Positions 30,445-41,882 of a DNA stretch of 64,000 bases are shown here, piece after piece. The stretch covers positions 3,472,001 to 3,536,000 of the forward strand of contig LR134353.1 of the NCBI GenBank assembly GCA_900637135.1, in the 5' to 3' direction. Under the pieces are notes generated by a model. It did not search any database. It had not been told where the DNA came from and saw nothing but the letters and a program-made list of their open reading frames with translations. Source of the DNA: Mycolicibacterium flavescens (GTDB taxonomy: Bacteria; Actinomycetota; Actinomycetes; Mycobacteriales; Mycobacteriaceae). A program made the translations under genes and the position numbers. Numbering within the stretch: position 1 is the first letter of the stretch; the number at the start of each line of letters is the position of its first letter.

Positions 30445-30774
30445 ATGACCTCTCGTGCAGCTGCAAAATCCGCCCTGACCGCGCTGGCGTCCGGATGTGC
30501 GCTGGCGTTGTTGACCGCGTGCGCCGGCGGTGATTCCGCCGGCGACGAGACCACCACTACGTCGACGACATCGCCCACCACGTCGGTGGAAGTGACGGTG
30601 GAGACGAGCGCGCCGGAGACCACCGCACCGTCGCCGGAACTGCCGACCACCACCGAGGGCGAGGGCACTGACGGGGGCACCGTCGAGGTTCCGGTGCCCG
30701 ACGTCCCGTCGCCGCCGGCGATTCCGTCACCTCCGCCGATTCCCTCGCCGCCGCCGATTCCGGGCGTCGGATAG
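30445..30774 (+). CDS. Putative Thr/Pro-rich lipoprotein
   Basis: This is a small exported protein without a recognisable domain. The 109-residue product has a signal peptide with a lipobox (ALLTACAG, lipidated Cys near residue 26). A Thr/Ser/Glu-rich low-complexity segment follows (ETTTTSTTSPTTSVEVTVET), then a Pro-rich tail of repeated PSPPPIP units. Such sequences are typical surface-exposed, possibly O-mannosylated mycobacterial lipoproteins. Only 2 bp separate its stop from the stop of the convergent ung gene. No function is assigned. Confidence 0.75.
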   Translation: MTSRAAAKSALTALASGCALALLTACAGGDSAGDETTTTSTTSPTTSVEVTVETSAPETTAPSPELPTTTEGEGTDGGTVEVPVPDVPSPPAIPSPPPIPSPPPIPGVG

Positions 30775-30776
30775 CC

Positions 30777-31460
30777 CTAGGGAAGCCGCCAGTCGATCGG
30801 CTCGGCGCCCATCTTCTCGAGCAGTTCGTTCGCGCGGCTGAACGGTCGCGAGCCGAAGAAGCCGCGCGACGCCGACAGCGGCGACGGGTGCGGAGACTCG
30901 ATCGCCACGCAGTCGGCGCCGTCCAGCATCGGTTTCAGCGTCGAGGCGTCGCGACCCCACAGCACCGCGACCAACGGCTGCCCGCGCGCGACCAGCGCAC
31001 GAATCGCGCACTCGGTCACCGCTTCCCAACCCTTGCCGCGGTGCGACGCAGGCGTGCCCGGTCGAACGGTGAGCACCCTGTTGAGCAGCATCACCCCGCG
31101 TTCGGCCCACGGCGTCAGGTCACCGGTGGACGGGGCGGGGTGGCCGAGGTCGCTTCCATACTCCTTGAAGATGTTCTCCAGGCTGCGCGGCAGCGGCCGC
31201 ACGTCGGGCGCCACCGAGAAACTGAGGCCGACGGCGTGACCGGGCGTCGGGTAAGGGTCCTGTCCGACGATCAGTACCCGCACCCTGTCCATCGGAAAGG
31301 TGAACGCGCGCAACACGTTCTGACCTGCGGGCAGATATCCGTTTCCGGCGGCCAGTTCGGCGCGGAGAAACTCGCCCATCTGTGCGACCTGACCCGCGAC
31401 CGGTTCCAGCGCCGTGGCCCAGCCCTGCTCGACGAGCTCGGGCAGCGGCCGCGCCGTCAT
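30777..31460 (-). CDS. ung: Uracil-DNA glycosylase
   Basis: Family 1 uracil-DNA glycosylase removes uracil that arises from cytosine deamination, which is important in a high-GC genome. The 227-residue protein has the water-activating loop [18 protein letters not shown] (catalytic Asp near 68), the uracil-recognition segment [10 protein letters not shown] and the leucine loop [17 protein letters not shown]. It corresponds to Rv2976c. Its start overlaps the preceding DUF1330 gene by 4 bp (ATGA), in an operon thiL - DUF1330 - ung. Confidence 0.97.
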   Translation of the reverse strand: MTARPLPELVEQGWATALEPVAGQVAQMGEFLRAELAAGNGYLPAGQNVLRAFTFPMDRVRVLIVGQDPYPTPGHAVGLSFSVAPDVRPLPRSLENIFKEYGSDLGHPAPSTGDLTPWAERGVMLLNRVLTVRPGTPASHRGKGWEAVTECAIRALVARGQPLVAVLWGRDASTLKPMLDGADCVAIESPHPSPLSASRGFFGSRPFSRANELLEKMGAEPIDWRLP

Positions 31461-31747
31461 ACCAAGCCCTCGATCAGCAACACCACCGAATCAGCGCCGG
31501 CCCGGCGGTCCTTCGAGATCTCTTGATACTCGGGCGAGTTCGCCCAGTCCCGAAACGAAGGCTCATCGGGAAACGACATCAACACGACCTTCTCGCGGTC
31601 CGACTCGCCCTCCAGAATCTGCGGCGACTCGTCGGCCGCGAGCAGCGTCCCCGAGTACCGGTTGAAGACCTCAAGGAAACGGGCTTGGTAGCGGTCATAG
31701 GCCGCACGGTCCGTGAACCTCAGCTGGGCGATGGCGTACACGGTCAC
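31457..31747 (-). CDS. DUF1330 family protein
   Basis: This small dimeric alpha/beta-barrel-type protein of unknown function has 96 residues, typical for DUF1330. The recognisable features are the family's opening [21 protein letters not shown] and the [19 protein letters not shown] segment. It lies between thiL and ung with a 4-bp overlap to ung, so it is part of the operon. It is not placed here in M. tuberculosis. A metabolic or stress role cannot be inferred from sequence. Confidence 0.8.
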   Translation of the reverse strand: MTVYAIAQLRFTDRAAYDRYQARFLEVFNRYSGTLLAADESPQILEGESDREKVVLMSFPDEPSFRDWANSPEYQEISKDRRAGADSVVLLIEGLV

Positions 31748-31762
31748 GAGTCGACACCCTAA

Positions 31763-32716
31763 CTAGTCGAACGACTGCCACCCGGCATTCCCCTGCCAGG
31801 CCGCGCCGTCGACCGACACCCGCTCCGGACCCTCCTGCACGCGACCGATCTCCCTCCACCCGGACGGCAGCGTCCCCGGAAACGTCGCCACCAGCGCATG
31901 GTCCTCGCCACCGCCGAGGATCCACGCCCACGCGTCGGTGCCGACCGCTTCGGCCGCGCCTGCGAGCACGTCGCGGTCCGCGGTCAATGCCGTGGTGGAC
32001 AGGTCGATGCTGACGCCGGACGCCTCGGCGATGTGGCCCAGGTCGGCCAGCAGCCCGTCGGATACGTCGGTCATCGCGGTGGCGCCGCTTTCGGCGGCGA
32101 CGCGGCCCTGTCCGTACGGCGGCCGCGGCGCCACATGGCACCGACGTAGTTCGTCGAATCGCTGGACACCGTTGCGCCACAATTCGAATCCGGCAGCTGA
32201 ACGACCGATGTCACCAACGATCGCCACCACGTCGCCGGGCCGTGCCCCGCTGCGGCGCACCGGCTCACGGCCGTCGAGGTCACCGAGTGCCGTCACCGAG
32301 ATCACCCATTGCGGCGCGCTGACCAGGTCGCCGCCGACGATGCCCGCGCCCATCGACTCGGCCTCGCGCCACATGCCGTCGGCGAGTTGCAGAGCCTGGT
32401 CTGCCGGCGTATCCGATGGTGCTCCGAACGCGACGACAAAACCGGTCGCGCGTGCGCCCATCGCCTCGATGTCGGCGGCGTTCTGCGCAATCGCCTTGCG
32501 CCCCACGTCATACGGCGTCGACCAGTCCAGCCGAAAGTGACGCTCGGCCACCAGCATGTCGGTGCTCACGACGGCCTTACCGTCGGGTGCAAACAGCACC
32601 GCGGCGTCGTCACCGGGCCCCAGCGCGACGGCGTCCGGCTGGCGGCGCCCGGCCACCAAGCGCCGGATCACGGCGAACTCGCCCACTTGCGCCAGGGTTT
32701 CGGCGTCGTACGCCAT
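31763..32716 (-). CDS. thiL: Thiamine-monophosphate kinase
   Basis: ThiL phosphorylates thiamine monophosphate to thiamine diphosphate, the active cofactor. The 317-residue product has the AIR-synthase-like (PurM) fold, with LGPGDDAAVLF near the N-terminus and MLVAERHFRLDWSTPYDVGRKAIAQNAADIEAMGA in the first domain. AMTDVSDGLLADLGHIAEASGV and an ILGGGEDHALVATF segment follow. Corresponds to Rv2977c. It is first in the thiL - DUF1330 - ung operon and divergent from the small Lrp-like gene. Confidence 0.95.
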   Translation of the reverse strand: MAYDAETLAQVGEFAVIRRLVAGRRQPDAVALGPGDDAAVLFAPDGKAVVSTDMLVAERHFRLDWSTPYDVGRKAIAQNAADIEAMGARATGFVVAFGAPSDTPADQALQLADGMWREAESMGAGIVGGDLVSAPQWVISVTALGDLDGREPVRRSGARPGDVVAIVGDIGRSAAGFELWRNGVQRFDELRRCHVAPRPPYGQGRVAAESGATAMTDVSDGLLADLGHIAEASGVSIDLSTTALTADRDVLAGAAEAVGTDAWAWILGGGEDHALVATFPGTLPSGWREIGRVQEGPERVSVDGAAWQGNAGWQSFD

Positions 32717-32834
32717 GTCACCTCCCGTCGCGGCCGCACCTCATCCGTTTCGTGCGGTCTGAACACCGGCCGCACCTGCGGTACGTTAAGCGCCTGCGGC
32801 GTGGAGTCTATGCAGCGATGTGGAGGAACAGCGG

Positions 32835-33077
32835 GTGGTCGAGGCTTTCATGCTGATTCAGACCGAGGTGGGCCGCGCCGAGGTCGTCGCCAAACAACTC
32901 GCCGCGCTTCCCGGGGTGGTGTCCGCGGAGTCCGTGACGGGACCGTACGACGTGGTCGTGCGCGTGGGCGCCGACACCTTGGCCGATCTGAAAGCCACCG
33001 TGGTTCCCAATGTTCAACAGGTGACCGGTATCACCCGCACGCTGACCTGTCCGATCGCCAACGGGGCGCCTCTCTAG
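32835..33077 (+). CDS. Stand-alone Lrp/AsnC ligand-binding domain protein
   Basis: The 80-residue product consists only of the regulatory (RAM/ACT-like) domain of Lrp/AsnC regulators: VVEAFMLIQTEVGRAEVVAKQL, GVVSAESVTGPYDVVVRVGADTLADL and QQVTGITRTLTCPI. No helix-turn-helix precedes it. GTG at 32835 is chosen because GGAGGA lies 7 bp upstream; an in-frame GTG at 32820 has none. Stand-alone domains of this kind form oligomers and may bind amino acids or modulate full-length Lrp proteins. The partner is unknown. Confidence 0.82.
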   Translation: MVEAFMLIQTEVGRAEVVAKQLAALPGVVSAESVTGPYDVVVRVGADTLADLKATVVPNVQQVTGITRTLTCPIANGAPL

Positions 33078-33086
33078 AGTTGGACC

Positions 33087-33653
33087 GTGGCTTCGCAGAC
33101 CGGTGACGGGCCGCCGCGGGCGCTGCTGATCGCCGCGCTGGTGGTGGCGGTGGCGGCGGTTGTGGTGATTCTGGTGATCGCCGCGCTGCGCCAGAATCCC
33201 GACGAGCAACAGGCGGTGCCGTTGGTGCCGGTGCCCGCCCCACACGCCACGAGCGCCGAATGCGCCGACCTGATCGCCCAACTGCCGGACGAGCTCGACG
33301 ATCACACCCGCGCACCGCTGGCCGATCCCGCACCTGCAGGTGCGGCGGCGTGGCCGGCCGAGGGTCAGGGCGAACCGATCGTGCTGCGCTGCGGGGTGGA
33401 ACGGCCCACGGAATTCGTCGTCGGTGCGCCGGTGCAGGTGGTAGACGACGTGCAGTGGTTCCGGGTGGCTGAGGCCGGCGTCGATGACGCGGGCGCCGAA
33501 CAGGCGCGCAGCACGTGGTACGCCGTCGACCGCGGCGTGTACGTCGCCCTGACGCTGCCGCAGGGCTCCGGTCCGACACCGATCCAGCTGCTGTCCACGG
33601 TCATCGCCGAGTCACTTCCGGCCAAGCCCGTCGCTCCTGCGCCGGTGCGTTGA
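33087..33653 (+). CDS. DUF3515 family membrane-anchored protein
   Basis: This actinobacterial protein of unknown function has 188 residues. After a short cytoplasmic start there is one membrane helix (about 12-34, LLIAALVVAVAAVVVILVIAAL). An external domain follows with SAECADLIAQLPDEL, IVLRCGVERP (two cysteines that may pair) and a conserved Trp/Tyr-rich segment. It corresponds to Rv2980, beside ddl. Convergent with ddl (27-bp gap). A cell-envelope role is suggested only by location and topology. Confidence 0.82.
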   Translation: MASQTGDGPPRALLIAALVVAVAAVVVILVIAALRQNPDEQQAVPLVPVPAPHATSAECADLIAQLPDELDDHTRAPLADPAPAGAAAWPAEGQGEPIVLRCGVERPTEFVVGAPVQVVDDVQWFRVAEAGVDDAGAEQARSTWYAVDRGVYVALTLPQGSGPTPIQLLSTVIAESLPAKPVAPAPVR

Positions 33654-33680
33654 TCCTGCGCTGGGCCGCAGGTAGCACCG

Positions 33681-34835
33681 TCAGCGCAGACCGGTGCCGC
33701 GTTTAAGTGCGGTTTCGACCATCGTGGCCAGCAGGGTCGGGTAGTCGACGCCGCTGGCGGCCCACATCCGCGGGTACATCGAGATGGTGGTGAACCCCGG
33801 CATGGTGTTGAGCTCGTTGATCACCGGCCCGTCATCGGTGAGGAAGAAGTCGACGCGGGCCAACCCCTGACAATCGATCGCGTTGAAGGCCTGAATCGAG
33901 AGCCGTCGCACCGCCTCCGCAACGTCGTCGTCGACTTTGGCGGGGACGTCCAGTTCGGCGGCGTCCTCGAGGTATTTCGTCGCGAAGTCGTAGAAGCCGT
34001 CCTCGCGGCCGCGTACGCCTGCGACCCGGATCTCGCCGAGCGCGCTGGCCTCGATTCGGCCGTCGGGGAATTCGAGCACGCCGCATTCCAGTTCGCGCCC
34101 CGGCACCGCGGCTTCGACGATCACCTTCGGATCGTGACGGCGGGCCTGTTCGATCGCCGACGGCAGCTGATCCCACGCCGTGACCCGGCTGACGCCGATC
34201 GACGACCCCCCGCGCGCCGGCTTGACGAAGACGGGCAGGCCGAGCCGCTCGCGAGCCTCGAAAGCCAAGGTGTCCTGGCGGGGCCGCAGCACCTCGTGAT
34301 CGCCGATCGGCAGGCCCGCGGCACCCAGCAGCTTCTTGGTGAACTCCTTGTCCATGCCCACCGCACTGGCCAGGACACCCGCCCCGACATAGGGCACCCC
34401 CGCCAACTCGAGCAGCCCCTGGATCGTGCCGTCTTCGCCGTACGGACCGTGCAGCACCGGGAAGACCACGTCGACCGCCGCCAGCATCTCCCCCGCCCCC
34501 TGGCCCAGCGACAGCAGTTGGCCGCCGCGGCCCGGATCGGCAGCCAGGGCCAATTCCGTACCCGACGCGGCGGTCACCTCCGGAAGTCGGCCGTCGGTGA
34601 TCGCAAGGCTGTCCGGCTGCGCGTCGGTCAACATCCAGGCCCCTTCCGGGGTGATGCCGACGGCGACGACTTCGAACCGCTGCGGATCGAGGTTGCGCAG
34701 GATGCTGCCTGCGGATACGCAGGAGATCGCATGCTCGGAGCTGCGTCCGCCGTAGACGACGGCAACCCGGACGCGTCCGGTGCTCCTGTCCGATGTCGCC
34801 GGCCGGGCGGCTCCGGGCTCATGGCGGGCAGTCAC
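33681..34835 (-). CDS. ddl: D-alanine--D-alanine ligase
   Basis: Ddl is an ATP-dependent ligase making the D-Ala-D-Ala dipeptide of peptidoglycan and the target of D-cycloserine. The 384-residue ATP-grasp protein shows [20 protein letters not shown], the [23 protein letters not shown] stretch, [17 protein letters not shown] and the metal-binding end [24 protein letters not shown]. Starts at GTG 34835. Corresponds to Rv2981c (ddlA). In M. tuberculosis it adjoins gpsA directly; here a PLP-dependent enzyme gene separates them. Confidence 0.97.
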   Translation of the reverse strand: MTARHEPGAARPATSDRSTGRVRVAVVYGGRSSEHAISCVSAGSILRNLDPQRFEVVAVGITPEGAWMLTDAQPDSLAITDGRLPEVTAASGTELALAADPGRGGQLLSLGQGAGEMLAAVDVVFPVLHGPYGEDGTIQGLLELAGVPYVGAGVLASAVGMDKEFTKKLLGAAGLPIGDHEVLRPRQDTLAFEARERLGLPVFVKPARGGSSIGVSRVTAWDQLPSAIEQARRHDPKVIVEAAVPGRELECGVLEFPDGRIEASALGEIRVAGVRGREDGFYDFATKYLEDAAELDVPAKVDDDVAEAVRRLSIQAFNAIDCQGLARVDFFLTDDGPVINELNTMPGFTTISMYPRMWAASGVDYPTLLATMVETALKRGTGLR

Positions 34836-34896
34836 AACCTAGAGAGGCTACCGCCCGCGTCGGCGGCCGGTCGTCCGGCGATGGCCCGTGGCGGTG

Positions 34897-36000
34897 TCAG
34901 CCCAGTGCCTGCTCGATGTCGGCGATCAGGTCGTCGGTGTCCTCGATCCCCAGCGAGATGCGCGCGAACCCGTCGCTGACGTCGTCGCCCCAGCGGGCGC
35001 GGCGGTCCACCGACGTGTGAATTCCGCCGAAACTCGTCGATGCGATCAGCAGCGCGCTGCGCTCGACCAGGCTGTGCACAGCCGCAGCGTCGGCCAACTC
35101 CACGGCGATCAGGCCGCCGAACCGTTTCATCTGCGCGCACGCGATGCGGTGCGACGGATCGTCGGGCAGACCGGGATAGCGCACGGCGCGCACGGCGGGG
35201 TGGGCATGCAGCGCCACCGCGAGCGCCGCCGCGTTGTGGCACTGCCGTTCGAAGCGCAGGCCGGCGGTGCCCAGGCTGCGCATCAGCAGCCACGCCTCGA
35301 AGGCGCCGAGGATGGCACCGGAGTGGAGTCGTTCGCGCGCGACCTCGGCCATCAGGTCGGTGTGCGCGCTCGCGACATAACCGGCGAGCAGATCGCTGTG
35401 GCCCGACAATGCCTTGGTCGCACTCGCGACGACCACGTCGGCGCCCAGCGAAAGCGGTTGCTGACCGAAGGGGGTGGCGGTGGTGTTGTAGACGACGAGC
35501 GTGGCGCCCCGGCTACGGCACTGCAGCGCGAGCCGGTGCAGATCCACTACATCCAGCCCCGGATTGGCCGGGCTCTCGGCCAGTACGACGTCCGCGTCCG
35601 CCGATGCCGCACACATCTCTTCGGTGGCGGCCTGCACCACCGTAACTCCTTGCTCGGCAAGGTATTCAGAGGCGTACCGGCGGACTTGATAGTAGCCGTC
35701 GGCGGGCACGACGAGCTTATGTCCCGGCTTGGCGAGCACCCTCAGGACGGACGTGATCGCGGCCATCCCCGATCCGAAGGCCAGCGCGGACGGGGCGGCC
35801 TCCAGTTGCGCGAGCGCCAACTCGAGGTGGCGCCAGGTCGGATTCGAGCTCCGCCCATAGGAATCCGGGACGTCCGACGGATCGGATGACAGGTGGAAGG
35901 TGGACGCCGGGACCGGTGACGGTGCCACGGCCTGCCCCGGAACAGCTTCCGAGGCAATGGATTTGACGCTGCGAGTGGAGTCCCCGTACTGACCGTCCAC
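34897..36000 (-). CDS. PLP-dependent Cys/Met-metabolism enzyme (cystathionine gamma-lyase-like)
   Basis: This is a fold-type I PLP enzyme of the Cys/Met metabolism family (cystathionine gamma-lyase/synthase, methionine gamma-lyase). The 367-residue protein has SYGRSSNPTWRHLE, ALAFGSGMAAITSV (cofactor phosphate binding), VVLAESPANPGLDV and the PLP Lys in VVASATKALSGHSDLL. The C-terminal DDVSDGFARISLGIED with the substrate-carboxylate Arg follows. It is 3 bp downstream of gpsA on the same strand, inserted relative to the M. tuberculosis order. The exact reaction cannot be chosen from sequence alone. Confidence 0.85.
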   Translation of the reverse strand: MDGQYGDSTRSVKSIASEAVPGQAVAPSPVPASTFHLSSDPSDVPDSYGRSSNPTWRHLELALAQLEAAPSALAFGSGMAAITSVLRVLAKPGHKLVVPADGYYQVRRYASEYLAEQGVTVVQAATEEMCAASADADVVLAESPANPGLDVVDLHRLALQCRSRGATLVVYNTTATPFGQQPLSLGADVVVASATKALSGHSDLLAGYVASAHTDLMAEVARERLHSGAILGAFEAWLLMRSLGTAGLRFERQCHNAAALAVALHAHPAVRAVRYPGLPDDPSHRIACAQMKRFGGLIAVELADAAAVHSLVERSALLIASTSFGGIHTSVDRRARWGDDVSDGFARISLGIEDTDDLIADIEQALG

Positions 36001-36003
36001 CGG

Positions 36004-37691
<1,688 letters not shown>

Positions 37692-37745
37692 ACCGTTCAA
37701 CTGCGCGCTGGCACGAAGACCGTTGGATAGGGGATCATCGCAGGC

Positions 37746-39932
37746 ATGACGAAAGCCGGGATCGAGGTTCGCGACAGCGACGGCGACCCACCGCCGAGCA
37801 TCCGAACGTTGCCGTCGGACTCCGGTAACTCGGCGCCCGAAGCCCCTCCCGCGGCGACCGCCCCCGCCGTCGAGAACGCGCTGCCCGAAGACCGCTACCT
37901 GAACCGCGAGCTGAGTTGGCTCGATTTCAACTCCCGGGTACTGGCATTGGCCGCCGATACGTCGCTGCCGCTGCTGGAACGGGCGAAGTTCCTTGCGATC
38001 TTCGCCTCGAATCTCGATGAGTTCTACATGGTCCGCGTCGCCGGACTGAAACGCCGCGACGAAATGGGGCTGTCGGTGCGCTCCGCCGACGGGCTCTCAC
38101 CCCGTGAACAGTTGCGTCGAATCAACGAGCGAACCCAGCACCTCGCCGACCGGCACGCGCACGTATTCCTCGATTCGGTGCGCCCCGCGCTGGCCGACGA
38201 AGGCATCGTTATCGTCACGTGGGCCGAACTCGACGAGGCCGAACGCGCACGGTTGTCGACGTACTTCCACGAGCAGGTGTTCCCGGTGCTGACGCCGCTC
38301 GCCGTCGATCCGGCCCACCCGTTCCCTTTCGTGAGTGGCCTGAGCCTGAACTTGGCGATCACCGTCAAACATCCCGACGACGGTGGGCAGCACTTCGCCC
38401 GAGTCAAAGTGCCCGACAACGTTGAACGGTTCGTCGAACTGGCCGCCCGCGACAGCGATGCCAGCATCGTTCGCTTCCTTCCGATGGAGGAACTGATCGC
38501 GGCGTTCCTTCATGTCCTGTTCCCCGGGCTGGAGATCGTCGAGCACCACGCGTTCCGCATTACGCGCAACGCCGATTTCGAGGTCGAAGAGGACCGCGAC
38601 GAAGACCTGCTGCAAGCGCTGGAACGGGAACTGGCACGGCGTCGGTTCGGTTCGCCGGTCCGGTTGGAAGTCTCCGACGACATGACCGAGAGCATGCTCG
38701 AGTTGTTGCTGCGCGAACTCGACGTCGCACCGGGCGACGTCATCGAGGTGCCTGGGTTGCTCGACCTGTCCTCGCTGTGGCAGATCTACGATCTCGATCG
38801 CCCTGCCCTCAAAGACCGGCCGTTCGTACCGGCCACCCCGCCGGCGTTCGGCGAGCGGGAGACACCCAAGAGCATCTTCTCGACGCTGCGCGACGGCGAC
38901 GTGCTGGTGCACCACCCGTACGATTCCTTCTCCACCACCGTGCAGCGGTTCATCGAACAGGCCGCGGCGGACCCGAACGTGTTGGCGATCAAGCAGACCC
39001 TGTACCGCACCTCCGGCGACTCGCCAATCGTCAACGCGCTCATCGACGCTGCGGCGGCGGGTAAGCAGGTCGTCGCGCTCGTCGAGATCAAGGCCCGGTT
39101 CGACGAGCAGGCCAACATCAAGTGGGCACGCGCACTCGAGCGTGCGGGTGTGCACGTCGTGTACGGGCTCATCGGGCTCAAGACTCACTGCAAGACATGT
39201 CTGGTGGTGCGCCGGGAGGGCTCGCTGATCCGGCGCTACTGCCACATCGGCACCGGCAACTACAATCCCAAAACCGCGCGGCTGTATGAGGACATCGGGC
39301 TGCTGACCGCCGCGCCCGACATCGGCGCGGATCTCACCGACCTGTTCAACTCGCTGACGGGCTACTCGCGCAAGGACTCCTATCGCAACCTTCTTGTTGC
39401 CCCCCAGGGAGTCCGAAGGGGCATCATCGAGCGCATCGAACGGGAGATAGTCGCCACCCGCGACGGTGCCGAAGGGCGGATCAGGCTGAAAGCCAACGCG
39501 TTGGTGGACGAGCAGGTCATCGACGCGCTGTACCGCGCGTCGCAGGCCGGTGTGCGGGTCGAGGTGGTGGTCCGGGGTATCTGCGCGCTACGCCCCCATG
39601 CCCCTGGATATTCGGACAACATCGCCGTCCGATCGATCCTCGGCCGGTTCCTCGAACACTCGCGGATCATTCACTTCCGCGCGATCGACGAGTTCTGGAT
39701 CGGCAGCGCCGACATGATGCACCGCAATCTGGACCGGCGCGTCGAAGTGATGGCCGAAGTCAAAGATCCGCGGCTGAAGGCGCAACTGCACGACATCTTC
39801 GAATCGGCGATGGACCCCTCGACCCGGTGCTGGGAGTTGGGCGTCGACGGTAAGTGGACGGCGTCACCGCAGGAGGGCCACACGGTCCGCGACCACCAGG
39901 TCTCGTTGATGGAACGCCACCGGCAACCATGA
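37746..39932 (+). CDS. ppk1: Polyphosphate kinase 1
   Basis: Ppk1 reversibly polymerises the gamma-phosphate of ATP into inorganic polyphosphate, important in stress and stringent signalling. The 728-residue protein has an Ala/Pro-rich N-terminal extension, then the N domain [19 protein letters not shown]. The catalytic core has [13 protein letters not shown], the [20 protein letters not shown] stretch and the autophosphorylated His near residue 500 in [20 protein letters not shown], followed by [14 protein letters not shown]. Corresponds to Rv2984. Confidence 0.97.
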   Translation: MTKAGIEVRDSDGDPPPSIRTLPSDSGNSAPEAPPAATAPAVENALPEDRYLNRELSWLDFNSRVLALAADTSLPLLERAKFLAIFASNLDEFYMVRVAGLKRRDEMGLSVRSADGLSPREQLRRINERTQHLADRHAHVFLDSVRPALADEGIVIVTWAELDEAERARLSTYFHEQVFPVLTPLAVDPAHPFPFVSGLSLNLAITVKHPDDGGQHFARVKVPDNVERFVELAARDSDASIVRFLPMEELIAAFLHVLFPGLEIVEHHAFRITRNADFEVEEDRDEDLLQALERELARRRFGSPVRLEVSDDMTESMLELLLRELDVAPGDVIEVPGLLDLSSLWQIYDLDRPALKDRPFVPATPPAFGERETPKSIFSTLRDGDVLVHHPYDSFSTTVQRFIEQAAADPNVLAIKQTLYRTSGDSPIVNALIDAAAAGKQVVALVEIKARFDEQANIKWARALERAGVHVVYGLIGLKTHCKTCLVVRREGSLIRRYCHIGTGNYNPKTARLYEDIGLLTAAPDIGADLTDLFNSLTGYSRKDSYRNLLVAPQGVRRGIIERIEREIVATRDGAEGRIRLKANALVDEQVIDALYRASQAGVRVEVVVRGICALRPHAPGYSDNIAVRSILGRFLEHSRIIHFRAIDEFWIGSADMMHRNLDRRVEVMAEVKDPRLKAQLHDIFESAMDPSTRCWELGVDGKWTASPQEGHTVRDHQVSLMERHRQP

Positions 39933-40010
39933 CGGAATTCCTCAACGTCAGGAACTTTCAGCATTGTCGTCGTGGGCCGCGGGTGCCCAGAATGATCTGC
40001 AGGAGTTGAG

Positions 40011-40934
40011 GTGCCGAAGCGGACATCCGAGACCGGCTCCGATGCGGAGACGATCCTGGCCGGCGGGGCGGTGTTGTGGCGGCCCGACGGAAATCCCGAT
40101 GCGCCGGAAGTCGCCCTGATTCACCGCCCTCGGTACGACGACTGGTCGCTGCCCAAGGGCAAGGTGGACCCCGGCGAGACCGAGCCCGTGACCGCCGTCC
40201 GTGAGGTGTGCGAAGAGACCGGGTACACCGCACATCTGGGCCGGCGACTCAGTTCGGTCAGCTATCCCGTCGAGGGCGGTAAGAAGAAGGTGCGCTACTG
40301 GGCGGCGCGCATGGTCGCCGGGGAGTTCCGCCCGAACGACGAGGTCGACGAGCTCAAGTGGCTACCCGTCCCGGCGGCGATCAAACAGCTCGATTATCGA
40401 CACGACCGAAAGGTGCTGCGCCACTTCGCGAAGTATCCGGCCGACACCAAGACCGTGCTGATCGTCCGCCACGCCACCGCGGGCAGCAAGTCCCGGTTCA
40501 AGGGTGACGACCGCCAACGACCCTTGGACAAGAACGGTCGGGCGCAGGCGGAGTCACTGGTCGGGATGCTGCTCGCCTTCGGTGCCGACCGGCTGTTCGC
40601 GGCGGACCGAGTGCGCTGTGTATCGACGTTGGAACCACTGGCACAAGAACTCGGGACGTCGATCCAGCGTGACGAGCTGCTGACCGAGGAGGCTTACGCG
40701 GAGAACCGCAAGGCCGCCCGGCAGCGCTTCCTCGAGATCGCCGACACCGCTGGCACGCCGGTGATCTGCACACAGGGCAAGGTCATTCCGGACCTTATCG
40801 AATGGTGGTGCGAGCGCGACGGCGTGCGGCCCGACAAGTCGCGCAATCGCAAGGGCAGCACCTGGGTGATGTCGCTTCACAACGGTCGGTTGATTGCGGC
40901 GGACCACATGGGCAGCCCGCTGGCCGTGAAATGA
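40011..40934 (+). CDS. mutT1: Nudix hydrolase MutT1 with histidine-phosphatase domain
   Basis: MutT1 sanitises oxidised nucleotides (8-oxo-GTP/dGTP) and diadenosine polyphosphates. The 307-residue, two-domain protein has an N-terminal Nudix domain, with the box between G50 and Y72 ([16 protein letters not shown]). Its C-terminal half is a histidine-phosphatase domain with LIVRHATAG near 147. In mycobacteria the two activities are known to work in sequence. Start GTG 40011 with CAGGAG upstream. Corresponds to Rv2985, after ppk1. Confidence 0.95.
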   Translation: MPKRTSETGSDAETILAGGAVLWRPDGNPDAPEVALIHRPRYDDWSLPKGKVDPGETEPVTAVREVCEETGYTAHLGRRLSSVSYPVEGGKKKVRYWAARMVAGEFRPNDEVDELKWLPVPAAIKQLDYRHDRKVLRHFAKYPADTKTVLIVRHATAGSKSRFKGDDRQRPLDKNGRAQAESLVGMLLAFGADRLFAADRVRCVSTLEPLAQELGTSIQRDELLTEEAYAENRKAARQRFLEIADTAGTPVICTQGKVIPDLIEWWCERDGVRPDKSRNRKGSTWVMSLHNGRLIAADHMGSPLAVK

Positions 40935-41017
40935 CGCCCACACGTTGAATGCAAATTCCGGCGGACTCCCGCTCGGAAAGATTGAGCCGTAGATGTTTTG
41001 GTGGGCATGAAACGCGA

Positions 41018-41050
41018 ACACGCCGTGGGTCGCGCAGACCCACGGCGTGT
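41018..41050 (-). terminator. Terminator hairpin after hupB
   Basis: A perfect 14-bp stem (41018-41031 with 41037-41050) and loop GCGCA lie 10 bp after the hupB stop, followed on the minus strand by TTCGCGTTTCAT. It separates the convergent hupB and mutT1 transcripts and may act on both. Confidence 0.8.
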
Positions 41051-41060
41051 CCGGTCGAAA

Positions 41061-41693
41061 CTACTTGCGCCCGCGCTTGGCCGGTGCCTTCTTGGCGGCC
41101 GACTTCTTGGCTGCGGTCTTCTTGGCCGGTGACTTCTTGGCCGCCGACTTCTTGGCCGGTGCCTTCTTCGCCGCCGACTTCTTGGCCGGTGACTTCTTGG
41201 CGGCGGTCTTCTTGGCTGCCGTCCGCTTCGTCGCGGCCTTCTTGGCCGGTGACTTCTTAGCGGCGGTCTTCTTGGCTGCCGTCCGCTTCGTCGCGGCCTT
41301 CTTGGCCGGTGACTTCTTGGCGGCACTCTTCTTGGCGGCCGACTTCTTGGCCGCCTTGCGGGCACTTCCCGCCGTTGCGCCTCTCTTCACTGCTGGTCCT
41401 TCCGCGGGGAGGCGCTGTGCGCCAGAGACAACGGCTTTGAACTGAGCGCCGGGCCGGAAGGCCGGCACGGACGTGGGCTTGACTTTCACGGTCTCGCCGG
41501 TGCGCGGATTACGCGCAACGCGGGCGGCGCGGCGCCGCTGTTCGAAAACGCCGAAGCCGGTAATGGTGACGCTGTCACCCTTGTGCACCGCACGCACGAT
41601 GGTGTCGACGACATTCTCCACCGCGTCGGTGGCCGACCGACGATCCGAGCCCATTTTCTCCGTGAGTACGTCGATGAGCTCTGCTTTGTTCAT
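41061..41693 (-). CDS. hupB: DNA-binding protein HupB (HU with Lys/Ala-rich tail)
   Basis: HupB is the mycobacterial HU-type nucleoid protein. The 210-residue product has a standard HU domain (residues 1-90, [20 protein letters not shown] to [20 protein letters not shown]). An extended histone-H1-like tail of PAKK, AAKK and ATKR units follows and ends RGRK. Within the tail, a 60-bp unit is tandemly duplicated, adding 20 residues. ATG at 41693 has GGAGG at 6 bp; the longer frame upstream is not homologous. Tail length varies among mycobacteria and tunes DNA binding. Corresponds to Rv2986c. Confidence 0.97.
   Translation of the reverse strand: MNKAELIDVLTEKMGSDRRSATDAVENVVDTIVRAVHKGDSVTITGFGVFEQRRRAARVARNPRTGETVKVKPTSVPAFRPGAQFKAVVSGAQRLPAEGPAVKRGATAGSARKAAKKSAAKKSAAKKSPAKKAATKRTAAKKTAAKKSPAKKAATKRTAAKKTAAKKSPAKKSAAKKAPAKKSAAKKSPAKKTAAKKSAAKKAPAKRGRK
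41181..41300 (-). repeat. 60-bp tandem duplication inside the hupB tail
   Basis: Positions 41181-41240 and 41241-41300 are identical except for one base (41199 g versus 41259 a, synonymous). Each copy encodes 20 residues of the Lys/Ala-rich tail. Near-identity at synonymous sites indicates a recent slippage or unequal-crossing event. Confidence 0.9.
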
Positions 41694-41714
41694 GCATAAC
41701 CTCCGGAAACCAGT

Positions 41715-41740
41715 GGTCCTCTTTGGACCGACTAGAGGAC
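41715..41740. repeat. Overlapping alternative hairpins in the hupB leader
   Basis: GGTCC/GGACC (41715-41719 with 41725-41729) and GTCCTCT/AGAGGAC (41716-41722 with 41734-41740) share bases and so are mutually exclusive stems. They lie about 20-45 bp upstream of the hupB start. The gap up to leuD (41694-41882) otherwise shows only a weak CCCCTT/AAGGGG hairpin (41814-41833). Confidence 0.4.
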
Positions 41741-41882
41741 ACGGTAAACCCATTCCCCATTGATTTCCAAGAGCCACGCGCAGTTTCAGGCGAAGCCAGC
41801 GAACTTTCTTGCCCCCCTTGACCTCCAAAGGGGCCCCGGAGAACCGGGTCCAGTGACGGTGATTTCGGCTTACCGAGCGCCG

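Noticed and set aside
41047..41445. Plus-strand frame over hupB that looks like a repetitive membrane protein (AFLAADFLA units)
   Set aside because: It is the exact antisense of the Lys/Ala repeat tail of hupB and has no independent support.
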